A DNA stretch of 64,000 nt from Paragonimus westermani (taxonomy: Eukaryota; Platyhelminthes; Trematoda; Plagiorchiida; Troglotrematidae), in assembly GCA_008508345.1 (NCBI GenBank), contig QNGE01001296.1, forward strand, positions 96,576 to 160,575. Direction: 5' to 3'. Numbering within the stretch: the first letter of the stretch is position 1; every line of letters begins with the position of its first letter. Under the pieces are notes generated by a model. It made no database searches and was not told the DNA's origin. It saw only the letters and a program-made list of their open reading frames with translations. The translations under genes and the position numbers were made by a program. Below, one piece after another: positions 36,131 through 48,475 of the stretch.

Positions 36131-39100
36131 ACACCCATCTTCGTTACTGTAAATCTGATACTGATGATTCACCACGTAATGCTTACATCTACCAATTCCT
36201 GTGTTCTAACTGCCTCGTTCAAATTGTTCAAGTGAACCAATTGTTTCAAATTTCTATCCTGTTGGCTTAGTTTCAGCTACGTTTCTGCCTCTGTTTGACT
36301 GACATTTCTTGGGAATCTCAAGCATTCGTTCGTTCACGTCCACCACTGACTCTGATCTTTTTCATTGTATTCCCACACAGTTCGTCTGCTGAACCGAGCC
36401 ATACTCCTCATTCGGTAAGTGGGCTGCTACTGAGATGACCTCATAGCACGCTCAAGGTGGCTCCGGACCAATCGCAGAACCACGTGTGCGCACATGCAAT
36501 GTGTCACGCGGTTTCCCACATCGCACTTCTGTCTGATCGCACTGTGTTTCAGTCGCAGATTCACCGACTCGTTCAGGAATTTTGTTTGACCTGCATCGAT
36601 TGCGAACAGTTTGCAAATCACTGCTAATAAAATTCGGTCACCGGGAGAACTCGTTACAGCAAGCATGAAAGTAATGAATGGTGTGGATAGTGGGGCGTTG
36701 CACATGGCGAGTTGTTAGGTCTGGTGGAGGTTATAGCAATGCAGAGACTGTTGCGCATGTAATTAAAACCTATCGCCGACGTTCACTCCTTTTTTATCTG
36801 TTTTAGTTGGTCCACCTACTTATTACTCAACGTGTTCCACACCACGTGAACGTCCTTAAACCGGTGACATTATCCCCTCTTGATTCACTTGTTTGAACGA
36901 TCTTAAAAGAAAACTCTCTGGTGACGTGTCAATCATGCGTTGGACTTGACGTTGTGCGAATCTCCACCCCGTTTCTGTACCACTAATATACTTACTGCGA
37001 CTGTTCGTTTGCGTTTTTTCTCTGGTTTCGGATGGTGTCGACAGCGCCCGTGTGTGTAAATTGTCCTGTATGTAAATTGCCACTTGTCATTACCGTTACG
37101 AGATATTTGGACCGATAAATCGCCCTGCGTAATCGCGCTAAAATATTTTCTGTGTGAAGTTCGAACACCGTTACTACAAGTGGCATGCATACCCGATCAA
37201 AATGCAATAGACTAGTCTTATGTAACACAAGCCATTTCACACCTGCGTGGCAGGTCGTTCACGCCGGCCTAAGTAAACGATGACGAAAATCTCGCAGAGT
37301 GGTACTTCACACTCCCCATCACTGTTTCCTGGTTGAGGTGTGCATTCAGCGATGAATGGGGAACTTTTGATTCTGCGTAGTGAATCGTGCATTAACGATC
37401 CAAGTTCCAGTTGAGTGACGCGTAATCTGGTGGTAGGAAACGGCCAATGATTCGCTCGTCAAACTGGATCTGATACGGTAATAACTGAATGAGTATACGC
37501 GGAAATTAAATGTTACGATTGGAATGTGGGGAGTTTCCAAAAATCGAAAAAACAGTGTGCCCGTACAACGAAAAGAGTAATTACCGCTCGGTTATCGGGG
37601 ACGATGGAACGGAATTGGGTTAATTCAAGCTAATGGTCATTGTTAGAGTCCGAGTAAAACGACTGTTTGCGCATCGAGAAAAAATGTAGAAGGAAAATGT
37701 CTAATTTTGGCATTTTTAAATTGACAGAACTCAAACTAAATGATCGTTAGGGAAGTGGTGGCAGTAGCTGACGTAAGAATACAGATGAGTAATGCGATTT
37801 TTTTGAAGATACTAGAACATAGGAACATCTTTCAACAATAACGAAGCCAAGCGCAGCAGTTTCGAGAATAGTCTAACAGCCCCTAAGAAAATCAACACTG
37901 AGCACATAAGTTGGCTTGTTGACCTTATGTCGCTATCCCCCCACCTCAGCAGATTACGTAGATCAACTGGGATTTGGACCATTTTCTTGGTTCAGATGTG
38001 AAGATGGTAACTTTGAAAAGCAGTGGGATTTTGCTAACCTGGTGATTCGTACTATCTGATTTTCGACCATGATGGTACGTATCAGCCAATTTTATACTGG
38101 TGTAGCATGATAAACGATTACACTATACTACACGTGACTACTCAGGCCTGGCCACTCATTTAGATCATCAACTAACCACGGGAAAAATGCGAGAATGAAT
38201 ATAAGAGTGCGCTCCAGTAAGAAACGGTCTAGCACAAATGAACTCGATAATGTGAACTGTGGATACGCGGAATTATTGTTATGTGCGAATAAGGTGATGT
38301 TAAGACATACCCTCGGTGTCGAATTTAGAATAAACAAACCGCATGCAACACGCGATCATCGCTTACGGGATAAATATATCTCACTTTGACGGGATTAGTG
38401 ATATCGAACATTCTGAACACTTAACTCGGTTGTCTTCTATACAAAAGAAATTGAACAGAATAAGAAAGAGCACTGGAAACTAGTGACCCCAACTCAAGCA
38501 CTGAATGTTAATCCAGTTGAACCCTTTTGAGATCAGTTAGGACGGATTACCAACGGAAAAGGACCACCGCTACCGCATGTTCATTTGCGGGCTGTGCAAC
38601 GAGAACAGATACACGTGGCCACAACGGATCAGGATAAGAGTGAGTAGTGCTCAGTCAGTCGGTCGATTGCTAGTACAGACAACAGAAAATCAATTGATTG
38701 TTGGGTAATTCTAGTGGGGGTGAGATACGAATTGAGTATGGGGGTAATCGCCTGGAGAGCATTGCCTTTAATGTTTGATAGACAAAACTGTCATATGTAT
38801 CCTATGGTTGCTATATTACATGAACATATCCACAAACTTTTCGGTTGCATACAAGTAATAACAAGTTTGATGCATTAAGTATACAGAAAAACGCTGTTGC
38901 ATTCTGAACTTGTTGAGAGGGTGAACAGTATGAGTGTATAAACAAGTGAAATGATACTATAATTGCTTGAATCCACCGGAGGCGTATTAAGCGAAAAGCA
39001 AAATTGTACATCACTGGATAATTGCCACCATTCTCGCTGTTCTTGAGGATGGATTTACCGCACTAGCACTAATCGCTTCGGCTCTTAAAAATGTTCTATA

Positions 39101-39561
39101 GACGCATGTTTTCAATAATATTCTCCTATCCTCTAACTAACAATCAATTCTATTGGCTCATCGACCTTTTCCGTCTGCAACGGATTCGTTAGCTTGTTTA
39201 TCCCACTCTACATCCCCACTTTTGGACAGACACCATAAAGTAAGTTGATGCGGTTTTTCGAATGTAGTAAAGCTTTTGGAATACCGTACCACACTATGAG
39301 AGTGAACTCCCTGCATGAAAGAAATGTGTAGATTGCTTCACCTGAAGCACTCACCATAGCAAATTTACCAGTCTCAACCGTTTTCGTAGTCGAAGTGATA
39401 GCTGAAGTTTCCAGGAGATGGTTAGTTTCCTCTTTTTTCTTTCAGGCTGAATATCACACACATTCGGTTGTAACAACTAGACTTTTCAGGCAGCCTCTTC
39501 CAAAAAGACGCACTGGACCCTAGGCTCTCTTCTTTCAAAATTCCTCGATAGTACACATTTC
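36131..39561. other. 3.4 kb with no recognised gene
   Basis: Short frames only. Nothing resembling a Penelope terminal repeat was identified after the GIY-YIG end at 36130. No tandem repeat or RNA gene was seen. Confidence 0.35.
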
Positions 39562-39632
39562 TACCCAGACCGTGATTTGAACCCCGGTCACCTTTTTATG
39601 TGTCAGCTGTGTTTACCACTGTGCTATCGGCT
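39562..39632 (-). other. tRNA-like segment (SINE-type pol III promoter relic)
   Basis: The minus strand has GATAGCACAGTGGTAAACAC (A-box and D-arm-like) and, 30 nt on, GGGGTTCAAATCACGG (a good B-box and T-arm loop). Acceptor strands do not pair and the anticodon arm does not form, so it is not a functional tRNA. The sequence after it lacks the hammerhead of the main SINE family, so it may belong to another tRNA-derived SINE. Confidence 0.5.
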
Positions 39633-42600
39633 TTACACTAGACCGCTCTGAATGACTGTTTCTGAAAACTGAACCCCCTATAAGGGTGTACGATTTATCC
39701 AGTCTCCTCAAACTACCGCTGGTTAGTCAGTGCACTCACTAAAATGTCGCGTAGTTAAATTGTTGGAAATTCCTTGGGACTCATTAAAATTCCCAACCCA
39801 GAGGAGCCAATAACATTAGGTCAGCGTACAAAGTCGTACGAACTTCAAAGAGTGAGTGTCAGTCATTCACAAACTCATTGTACATTGGACCATCCACAAA
39901 AGGGCTTTCAGTCTACTAGTCTAGAGTGTCAGTTTAGGAGTAGGTTCTTCACTGTTGAGGTCTGCACATATTCAAAGGTTCTGCCAACCTGTATGTTCAG
40001 AGTTGAATTAGCTGACAGGTTCAAATCTCTTTTTGATCTGCATATTTATGAGAATCGACAAATGAGATGTGTCCTGGTTATTGTACTAACTGAAAAGCGT
40101 CGAGCGCCAGATGTTCATATCTGTCAGAATTCAGGTTCAGTGTGCTTCAACTTACAGTGATGACATATTTACAGACCATATTCCGTTTCTATACTTTCAA
40201 TTATTCACACACTTTTTTCTCCTGCTTTGTCAGCTACGTAACAAGATGACATGGCAGAGTAGTTATTGGGCTGTCTTCCTCCGATTAATACTCATGAGTC
40301 TGTGACCAGATGTTTCTGCGTCCACTGTTCAACTTGCTTTTTGTCCACTGCTTAACGTCACAAAAACTCACCTTCACACATTTTTAAACTGCATACTATG
40401 AGCTGTTTGCTAAAACGTTCGCACTTTCATCCTCCTGATGTACGTTGTAGATGTTTCTTCTGACATGTAGTCGTGCTATATCTCTCGGTCATGTCTCTCA
40501 TTATACGCCTATACCGTTGACACTGCTTCCATGACTAGAATACAAAATGAAAACCAGGTAAACGATGTGTTGCTTGCATGCGTTCAATTTCACGTCGATA
40601 TGAATGCTTGACATTCTACACGCAAATCAAACGGAAATTTGAGCATCGATGTTGATAAGGCTTTATGTGAACCAGTTTCCACCACGTGGAAATCTTCGTT
40701 CAAATTTGCTTCCAGTTTAAGCTTCAGATTGGTATCGAGAGCAAGTTTTGAGGGTTCGATTGGATGAACCTAGATAGTAGTGAGCTGGAAGCAAGTTCCG
40801 ACAGGTCATACTGTTTCTGGTGTCTTTCTGAAAAGTATGATCCCCCTCAATAAATGATGTAAACATCAACCATCAACAGAATGGACTTAGGAGACGAAAC
40901 TCGTGTTTCTGATTTGTTTGGCAAACAAGCGACAATCTTGCATAGTTAGTTATAAAATTATTGAATTCATCCAATGCATGCCACGAAGCTTTTAAATATG
41001 GTGAAGTTAGGGTAGAGTTTCTCTTATTTATTGTTGGCTATTTCTTTGGAGTAGATAAAGCATACACACTTCGTAAGTGATCGCTTCAGCGTGATGACAA
41101 CCGGTCTAAACTTGATGCTGAATGATAGTTCTCTCATTTTAATATACGATTTCCCAGATCACAAGTTGAATAAGTAAAGCTAAAAATCCAACCAAAAGCA
41201 ACACACCGGCAGTCCACCCGATAACACATCACACATTCAAAAGCAACCGATCACGCTGGGGTTTCTCTCTGTTAGGCTTCACAGAAAGTGGAGCAACCAG
41301 GCCCCAACGCACAACCGGAACCAAAGCCAGACTATCCGGCACAGGGACATAGGAATATCGGGAAAGGTTCGTGAAGTAAAAAGATCATAATTACTTTTAC
41401 CCATTTTTTCAGAAATGCATTGACGTTTCGCTGAAACTTTTAAGTACAACGTTATCAGTTGCTATTTACAATAGTACTGCAAGAATTTAGAACAGTTCCA
41501 CGACTATTAATTCGCTGGTGAAGCGGACTAACGCCATTGTTATAGCTGGCTACCCTAATGAGTTCTCTGACATGAAAGGTTGTGGCAAAACTGTTGCTGA
41601 CAATCATAGCAACCTCTTTCAGAAAGAAAACGAGTTTTGGGTGAAGAGATACCAAGGGCTGAGATTTTTGCAGTCCCAGTATGCACTAGTGGCCCCGTGA
41701 AAGTACGTTCTCACTCAGTGTGTTCCAGATCGCTCATTTAGTCAGGTCGTAACGGTGTTGAAAAGTGAGCTTGAAGTATCGCAGACTGAATTATAGTCAT
41801 GTTTCCGGAAGCATTCATTGAAAACTCAGAGTTAACTAAGCTACTATATTTCAGAAGTATCATTCCGAATTATGACTGAATGAAGCCAGTTTGGCAAAAA
41901 TGATTCATGAACTGTAAATGTTCCTAACAGATTCCAGCAAAAGAATGAAGGGAACAAAGTGTACTCAACCACCACGTACAACTTTTGGACTACAATAAAA
42001 TTTAAACTAGTCCCTACCAAAGACGCTGCAGTTTTCTAGAGCCCATTTGAAACAACGGGTTGACCTGAACCCCATCACACTTTCACTAAAAGCTATCATT
42101 CAAGGGAAGCATTTAAAACTGAAGCTTTCTACGTAAAGCATTTTTATTATCATTATTGACTCTGGTTAGTATGGATAGTTATAATAGTAGTATATTATTC
42201 TCTAAGATAGATTTGACTGGCTACAGGGCGCTCAGAAAAGTGTGAAGAGTTACAATGAGATGGTGAAGGATAAAATCGGCAGTAAATTAGGAGACTGTAG
42301 ATCAGTTCACTCATTCGCCACTGTGTATAAGAGACAGAGGTATACGAATTGATTCGAAATTAACCTCGAAGTCCAGCATTCACCGACCCTTGATAGCTAA
42401 TGCAATATCGAGGCGGACAAGCATTTCTCGCATCACGTACTCCCATTCTGATGGTATTGACGTACAGTTGAGCCAGCAAAATTCGTTATTGCCCTCAAAT
42501 GGAAAGTCAGCACAGGACGTTTTTGTTCATACAAAGCTGGGGGACCAATAGAAAAGCAATGCCACGACTGGCTGCGTCAGGAAACAGAAGCAGACCGAGG

Positions 42601-42769
42601 CACGCGTTGAGACCATGATGGCCAGTTAGTATTTATCACTCCGAAACCATTCACACTGATATACAGATCGTCCTTGACTCGCAGGTCCGGATAAAACATC
42701 CGCAGTGCAAACGAGCGTGCAGACTTCTTAACCGAATCGGGTGGGCGAAATGCCTCAACACGATCATAG
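39633..42769. other. 3.1 kb with no recognised gene
   Basis: A 128-codon plus frame (39774-40160) has no recognised motif. A GC-richer patch at about 41180-41360 looks different from its surroundings but matches nothing else I saw in the window. It also contains the mosaic-end-like sequence at 42322-42337 listed separately. Confidence 0.35.
42322..42337 (+). other. Exact 16-bp match to the Tn5/Nextera mosaic end (likely artefact)
   Basis: The sequence TGTGTATAAGAGACAG equals the last 16 of the 19 bases of the hyperactive Tn5 mosaic end (AGATGTGTATAAGAGACAG) used in Nextera libraries. Chance occurrence of a given 16-mer in 64 kb on two strands is roughly 3 in 100,000. It is most simply explained by untrimmed adaptor in the assembly, which would make the flanking join at 42321/42322 suspect. 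Confidence 0.8.
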
Positions 42770-44870
42770 GCATCCGATTCGGATTAGCCTGTCACAGTGA
42801 CCCAAAGCCAAAGGGCGTCTGCGCTTAACCATCACTGTAAATGGTTTGCGCCTCACCATTTGCAGTTCCACCTACACACCATATATATTCAGTGTAAATC
42901 CGACGCAATACGAGCGGTAGGTGTATAAATGAGGTCTTTACGTCCAGCCGGATAATACCGGTTAGCCAATGGATTGGCTACCATGAAGATAAAACCCTTG
43001 TATTTCGGGGAATGAACAGACTGCAATGACAAGACCTAGAATGAGAAGAAAAATAGGTGAAATTTAACACAGGAAGTATTTCAGTATAGGAGTACATGTT
43101 ATTGCATTCTGGAGAACGCAATGATGAAGAACACGGTTCAGATTGGTGTCCGTAAAGAAAAAACGAACCATCCATTTTACAAACCACCAACACAGCTAAA
43201 GAAAAGAATGAGTAGAAGACCGCAGACATCCACGTTCTTAAATAGAAAAACGGATTATTTGTATTATGACCATGCTATTGGCCGATGCGGTCATTATCAG
43301 ATATAGAACGGACATACTGATCTAACCATCCTGAACCTAAAGTAATCGTCGTCACTTTGCTGATGGTGTACTATGAGCAAGGTGGTGACCAACTAATCAC
43401 AACCGGCCAACGCATTCACGGCCGCAGTCACCGCAGCACAATACAGTCACGTCACCACAACCTGTGGCACCGATGATTCACTGGCGTACCACGCAATAAC
43501 TGCTCGCTGAACTTGCGGACTCCTGTCCGCATTGTATTCCTCCAGACCGTCCTGTTCAGCGCTAAGTCTTCTCAATATCTAAAATCAATGTTTAGACTTA
43601 GAAGACTTATCTGGACAACATCCTGGTGTTTCCGTCTTCGACTACCAGGATTTCGCTTACCTGTTTTCAAATTTTCAATACAGCAGCTGCCTGGGAATAC
43701 AGTCATCGTCCATTCGGTGGATGTGACCTAGCGAACGGAGCTCATTTAGCAGAAGCGGGCTTCCATTCTGTCCACGTCCGCTCGTCACAGCACCTCAGTG
43801 ATCAGAACCACGTCCGACCATCGTATACACAATATGTGTCTCAGACACTGCACATGGAGGCGGTTCAGATAGTTCACGTTCCGCTGGTACGATGTCCACA
43901 TCTCACTGCCGTACAGCAGTACAGACAGCAACATTCAGCGATGAACAGAGCTCAGTGGCCAATTCCAGGCTGTGGTTTTCCAGACACATCTGTCATGATA
44001 TCCGAGAGCAGCATCAGCCTTCGCCATATTAGCTCGCAACTCACGGTCAGTGGACAAATTTGTCAACAAATTCCTAATTAAGTATCGGAAACCTGCGCAG
44101 CTGTCAATGACGTCTCCACTGACGTAAATTTGGGGTGGAGGCGCAGTAAACGTGTCTTCACATGAAGAAGGTTAAAAGAAAGAGAACGTCTTACCTGTGT
44201 TGATACACAATCCAAACGGGGATGCCGTGGACGCGACAGCAGCTGCCATACGCTGCAATTTTTCTTCACTGTGTGCGAATAGCACGCTGTCAGTTGCGAA
44301 TAGAAGTATGCGCATCGGGGCGGGTTGAGGCGCCGAAACGTCGAACATTCACCAGACGCCCATTCGTCCGATGCTCAACCTCTTCGCCTTCCTCCGCCGC
44401 CGAGTCCTGAAGAACAACTGTTGATATGACAGTCAAATATAAGCCAAAGAGAGCTGGAGCCAGAACACAACTTTGGTTCACGCCGGTGGCATTGTCAAAA
44501 CCATCACAGGTCGACCCACACGATTGTAGATCCGCCTTCATGCCTACACACAGCATCCTTATCATCTTCGCGAACTTGCTGGGACATACAAACCCACCAT
44601 GCACTGTCCACAACGTCTCGTAGCTCACGGAATCAAACGCCCTAGTAAATTCCACGAGGAGGGCGTGTAGGGGCTGGTTGCGTTCCAGGCACTTCTCTTG
44701 AATCTGCCGAGTAGCAAACACCAGGTCGGTCTTACTCGGACTCACCTGCCAGGCCTTAACACACCGCTGAAAACACAGCCAAACTCTATGGCACGGGGTT
44801 GTGCGGTCAATGTTTTGGCCACTACGGTCCACAATCAGTGACACCTGGCTGTTCGTACACGTCTCTGTGA
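42770..44870 (-). mobile_element. Zinc-finger LINE family, copy 3 (5' truncated, RT dead)
   Basis: Read from 44870 downwards. The RT entry and palm lie in a 184-codon frame (44844-44290): SKTDLVFATRQIQEKC, motif A VEFTRAFDSVSY (again Glu for the catalytic Asp) and motif B VNQSCVLAP. A frameshift follows. The catalytic box, in the next frame, is LLFATD at 44306-44289, so the first Asp of FADD is Thr. The thumb (PVLLYGSE-like, then CLRHILCIRWSD-like) follows in broken frames, then the C-terminal segment and zinc-finger remnant (CGDCGREC...H...H near 43450-43390). About 600 bp of 3' untranslated region ends at GGCTAATCCGAATCGGATGC near 42770. It is close to copy 2 in the RT region but has kept the long 3' untranslated region. 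Confidence 0.85.
44290..44844 (-). pseudogene. LINE reverse transcriptase fragment of copy 3, 184 aa
   Basis: This is the palm-domain frame of LINE copy 3. It shares long runs with the copy 2 frame at 22736, for example KFAKMI, MLCVGMKADLQSCG and STCDGFDNATGV. Its start codon is arbitrary, because the preceding sequence is element DNA in other frames. It ends by frameshift just before the catalytic box, which reads FATD in the adjacent frame. It cannot encode an active enzyme. Confidence 0.85.
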
Positions 44871-45093
44871 ACGTTTCAGCGCTTGAAACGCAATGATGGA
44901 ATGGGAATCGGTTTGCATCAATGACTGTAAGTGGATAAACGAATGATATGATATTTCTTTGACGGATTGTACCGTCAAGGCACTTTCCTTACTCAACGAT
45001 AGACAATAAGGAGTAGCATTTGGGATTGCAACAAGTTTGCAACTTACTGGAAGGTTGATCAGACAGTTGTAATTTTCCATAGAACATGAAACA

Positions 45094-45450
45094 CTGATGA
45101 GTATTCGGTGATTTGGTGGGTTCCAGGTTGAACTTCGCTTATATTTGATCGCAGCCTTTGGATTTAGAGAGACTGTTCATCCAGCCTTTTACGATAAGAA
45201 GCTTTAAACTGGAGTTTCGCTTTGGTAAGAGCTCGCCAGTAGTTTATGTCCTTGCTACGGGCGAAGTAGAACTCCGGCAACTTTTTCAGGAAACAACCGT
45301 GTTGACCACTGCACCATTGACCTCACATTACGCACCGCCAGTTTAACATATCTGGACGCTCAACCACTTTCGTTTTTGAGTAGTGACCCAGTGGCTTCAT
45401 ATTTTTGATGGGAGATAGTGTTACTTCCTGTCAACTCCAATCGATAACCC
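45094..45450 (-). mobile_element. Hammerhead-ribozyme SINE, copy H (near full length, decayed)
   Basis: From 45450 downwards the minus strand shows GGGTTATCGATTGGAGTT, the tRNA-like block (GTGAGGTCAATGGTGCAGTGG near 45322-45303, with a damaged B-box) and then the ribozyme region. There the core is CTGGCGA in place of CTGANGA, followed by GCTCTT...AAGC, GAAACTC and CAGTTTAAAGC. The family tail follows and the copy ends with the terminal repeat (complement of TGATGAGTATTCGGTGATTT, 45095-45131). One invariant core base is changed, so it should be inactive. It is one of two copies that preserve a right terminal repeat, which supports that repeat as the true end of the family. Confidence 0.8.
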
Positions 45451-47915
45451 AGTTTTTAATATTCCCCAGTCAAGTCGAACTATTCGATCTCATTTTGCCA
45501 TCCGTTGGAGCACACAATGAATTTTCGAGTGACACATTCTAACATTGAAATGCAACTCTGTTACAATTACGCAGACTAAACCGAGTTGACTATTTTACTG
45601 TTCTAAAGGTGTACGTTTCCTCACCGTTCGAATGTTAACCCTAAGACAGTGATTTTGAATACACAGTTTAGATTTCACAACATGCTGTTGAACTGATAGT
45701 ATGTCCAGAGGCGTTTCGACCTGAAGTATTAACACATCAGATATGGCTCTCAGCTTCACTGAGAAAAATGACCGATGGACTCAACAGTGGCTGTTGTCAC
45801 CACCTATACTGTCTCACCACTCCTCAGTGATGAGTGCCTACTAATAAAATGACAAATTAAGCAAAGATCCTGTTCCAAGTCATTTTAGAGGCATCTGTAA
45901 GGTTACCAAAGTCAGGTGAAAACACTGTTCTTTTTTTCAAGGCAATCCTTGAAACGCTTGATGAGTTTCGGAAAAAAAACGAACTTTGCACTCTAAATAG
46001 AGCTCTTCAATTCACCTCCAGCTATGAGATCTGATGTTCTCTTCCTTCAAGGACCAGTGACTCGATATCGCTGTACACGTATAGGAGCTGAAAACGGGCT
46101 TAACATGTGTAGCATCAGTTCGGAGGCAGGTGGAGTCACTGCCGCAGAGTACAGAAATAATAACAACCTATAGACTGTCCTTTCGTGCGTTTACTTTTTA
46201 GAATTTGCTTGTAAGCTCCCCACTTTTAGAAGCAATTGCTTCATTCTTCTACAGTCTTTCTTGTCAGTAACACGCCTTTTGGGGATAATTGTCTGGTACA
46301 CCCCAGTCTTCACACTCCAGCCGTTTACGAGTTCATTCAACAAGGTGACCGAGTTGCCTGTGTGCATGTGTCAACCTCTATCACCCTAGGAGGGAAGACT
46401 GAGGTTGCAACCCCGGTGATAGCATGGCACGATAGAACCCCGAATGCCAACACAGTCATATGACTAGTGTTTGCTGTGCTTCCCACTACAGTGGGCTTTT
46501 GCGCCAGGCTCATAGGTGTCTACTTTCAGTATTCCATCCGTGGGTGCTCACTAGTCGGTTTCCATCTGCGGTGTTTACCATGTCTTTTGCAGGTAGTGTT
46601 TATTTCTTTCTGGATGTACTAAGTTCAACCAGACTTCAACATGCCGATAAGGTACGACAATCAAAAAAATACCCAGCGGTGAATGCAGACACGGTAAATC
46701 AGTTGTATCCCAAGTGAACTTGACAGCATAGTGTTCAACATGGTTGCTTCACGAAAGCACGGAAGTAATTCAAAGCTTAACCACAACAAGAACTTGCGTA
46801 ATTCGAATAAAGTCAAAATTTTTATGTAAGATGTGAACTCGTGAAACGTTACGTTCGTTCACGTCACACACATACACGAAATGGCAACCAACAGAGGAAC
46901 GGGTGCGTACGAGCAAAATTGTAGTCCGTCTAATTGGCAATCTAAGTTCGATTCTACGGCCGTATGTGATACGTATGAATGTGTAACTTTTCTTGTCTTC
47001 TCATTGAACTACGAAACGAGGTAGGCCACGAAACAAGGGGTTTGGGTGTGGAGTGGTAATGGGCAGCTGAGTAAGTGATCCAAATGTCAGGTGTAAATTA
47101 GTCGAATAGCAAATGAAATGAACACACAAGTAAATTAAAAGCAAGCGCAATGTGAACAAGATAAGTAAATTTAGAAAATAATATGAATTCGATAGCGAAA
47201 GAAAAAAGCATTGGAAATGAAAGTGTGAATATTGATCGGCTCATGTACAGTGTCCCATCACAATGGTGCCGATTTCACTAATATTTGTTTCTGAGCACAT
47301 GAGGATGGTTTCTTAAGGTTTATGGCTAGCGTATCGGAAAAAGCTAAAGCGTACTTGTTTAGGATCTGACAAATAACGTGGAAGGGTTTGCTATGTGGCC
47401 AGATTCGAGCTAGTGTTTCGTTCCAAAAGTCTTAGCTGTCCCAGTCTTGATACGCAGAAGCCGTTTCGGGAAGTGCTCCGAGATTTGAGTGCATAGTGCC
47501 CTCACTGGACGGCCATTCTACTGCAATCTGCGTGCACAGATTTCATTCGGCGAGATCCTTTCTTGGAGTGGAAGGGGTGAGCGTTGTTGAATGTAACACA
47601 GTAAGCTTGGTTGACGTATATGTGCGGTTCGATGTTGACCTCATTGTTAGTCCTATCAAGAATGTCATACTATCACCCACGAAGTACCGATATATACACC
47701 AGATTACGAGTTGTTGCTTTGACGACTGCTTAGTCATCATTTGGTTTAGAAGGTTTTCTACAAAATATACGTAGATAGCCATTTTGTACGAGTATCTACT
47801 TGTTATCAAGTAAATCCTTGGTTAAGCCACAACGAGTTAAAAACCAAAGATAATGAACGTCAGCACAACGCACAATATATTTTCGCATATCCGTTCTGTG
47901 TACGGTTCGGATGTA
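45451..47915. other. 2.5 kb with no recognised gene
   Basis: Short frames only. Plus-strand TGAGGTTGCAACCCCGGTG near 46400 and AAGTTCGATTCTACGG near 46945 resemble B-boxes and could be eroded SINE pieces, but A-box partners are not convincing. Confidence 0.35.
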
Positions 47916-48475
47916 CTAACTTTGAGTATCTACTTGATTTAATTGTGTTCTTCGGACATACTTCCGTGTAGTTATGTTGCATACTATATGGCTCAATGTT
48001 CGCAGGAGTCCACAGTTAAATGTAACGGGTGTAAAATCTTCGAAGCGCAATAGATGGCTAATCCGTGTCTTTTTTCGATGGGCACCTCTACGAAGACAGT
48101 CACCTTCAAGCTTAGCGTCCTTAGTGGTCTGGTTGTCCTCCTCGACTTCAGTAATGAACTTACTGGTGTGGTGCATGCCGTTGAGACGCATGCACGTAGA
48201 CTCAGCTTGATTGTTTAAATCGTCAATCATAAAGATATCAACCACATTCCCTTTGTACAGGTGCTTTAAACTTACGACGATCTGTGTTTTCCAATCAAGA
48301 GGACTTATAAATATACCGACTAGCACATTCCGAAGTGATTTTCCAGTGGCAAACGCCATCCATTTTGCGGACGCATTGTTCATTGAATGAAAATGGTAAA
48401 TTCTTAGTGCACAGAGTAAGAAGTTTGCATAGATGGAACAGGCAGATCAAGTTTGATGTGGTGTTATATCACACA
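47916..48475 (-). pseudogene. Penelope-like element relic 3: RT palm and thumb
   Basis: Read from 48475 downwards. LCKLLTLCTKNLPFSFNEQ and MDGV lie in one frame, and ATGKSLRNVLVGIFISPL follows in the 155-codon frame 48383-47916; these match the Penelope RT motif 'DGVAMGSPLGPVLADIFM'. Next comes KHLYKGNVVDIFMIDDL; the catalytic YVDD is NVVD at 48248-48237. Then CMRLNGMHHTSKFITEVEED and, after a short gap, CLRRGAHRKKTRI, FEDFTPV and GLLRTL, matching the thumb motif with RKPTW...YL.F.SF.P..YKRGLV. The linker and endonuclease are missing downstream, where the frame ends. The order and spacing make the family call solid despite the decay. It is a separate copy from relics 1 and 2. Confidence 0.8.

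Noticed and set aside
39774..40160. 128-codon plus-strand open frame
   Set aside because: No motif, neighbours or repeat membership to support it.
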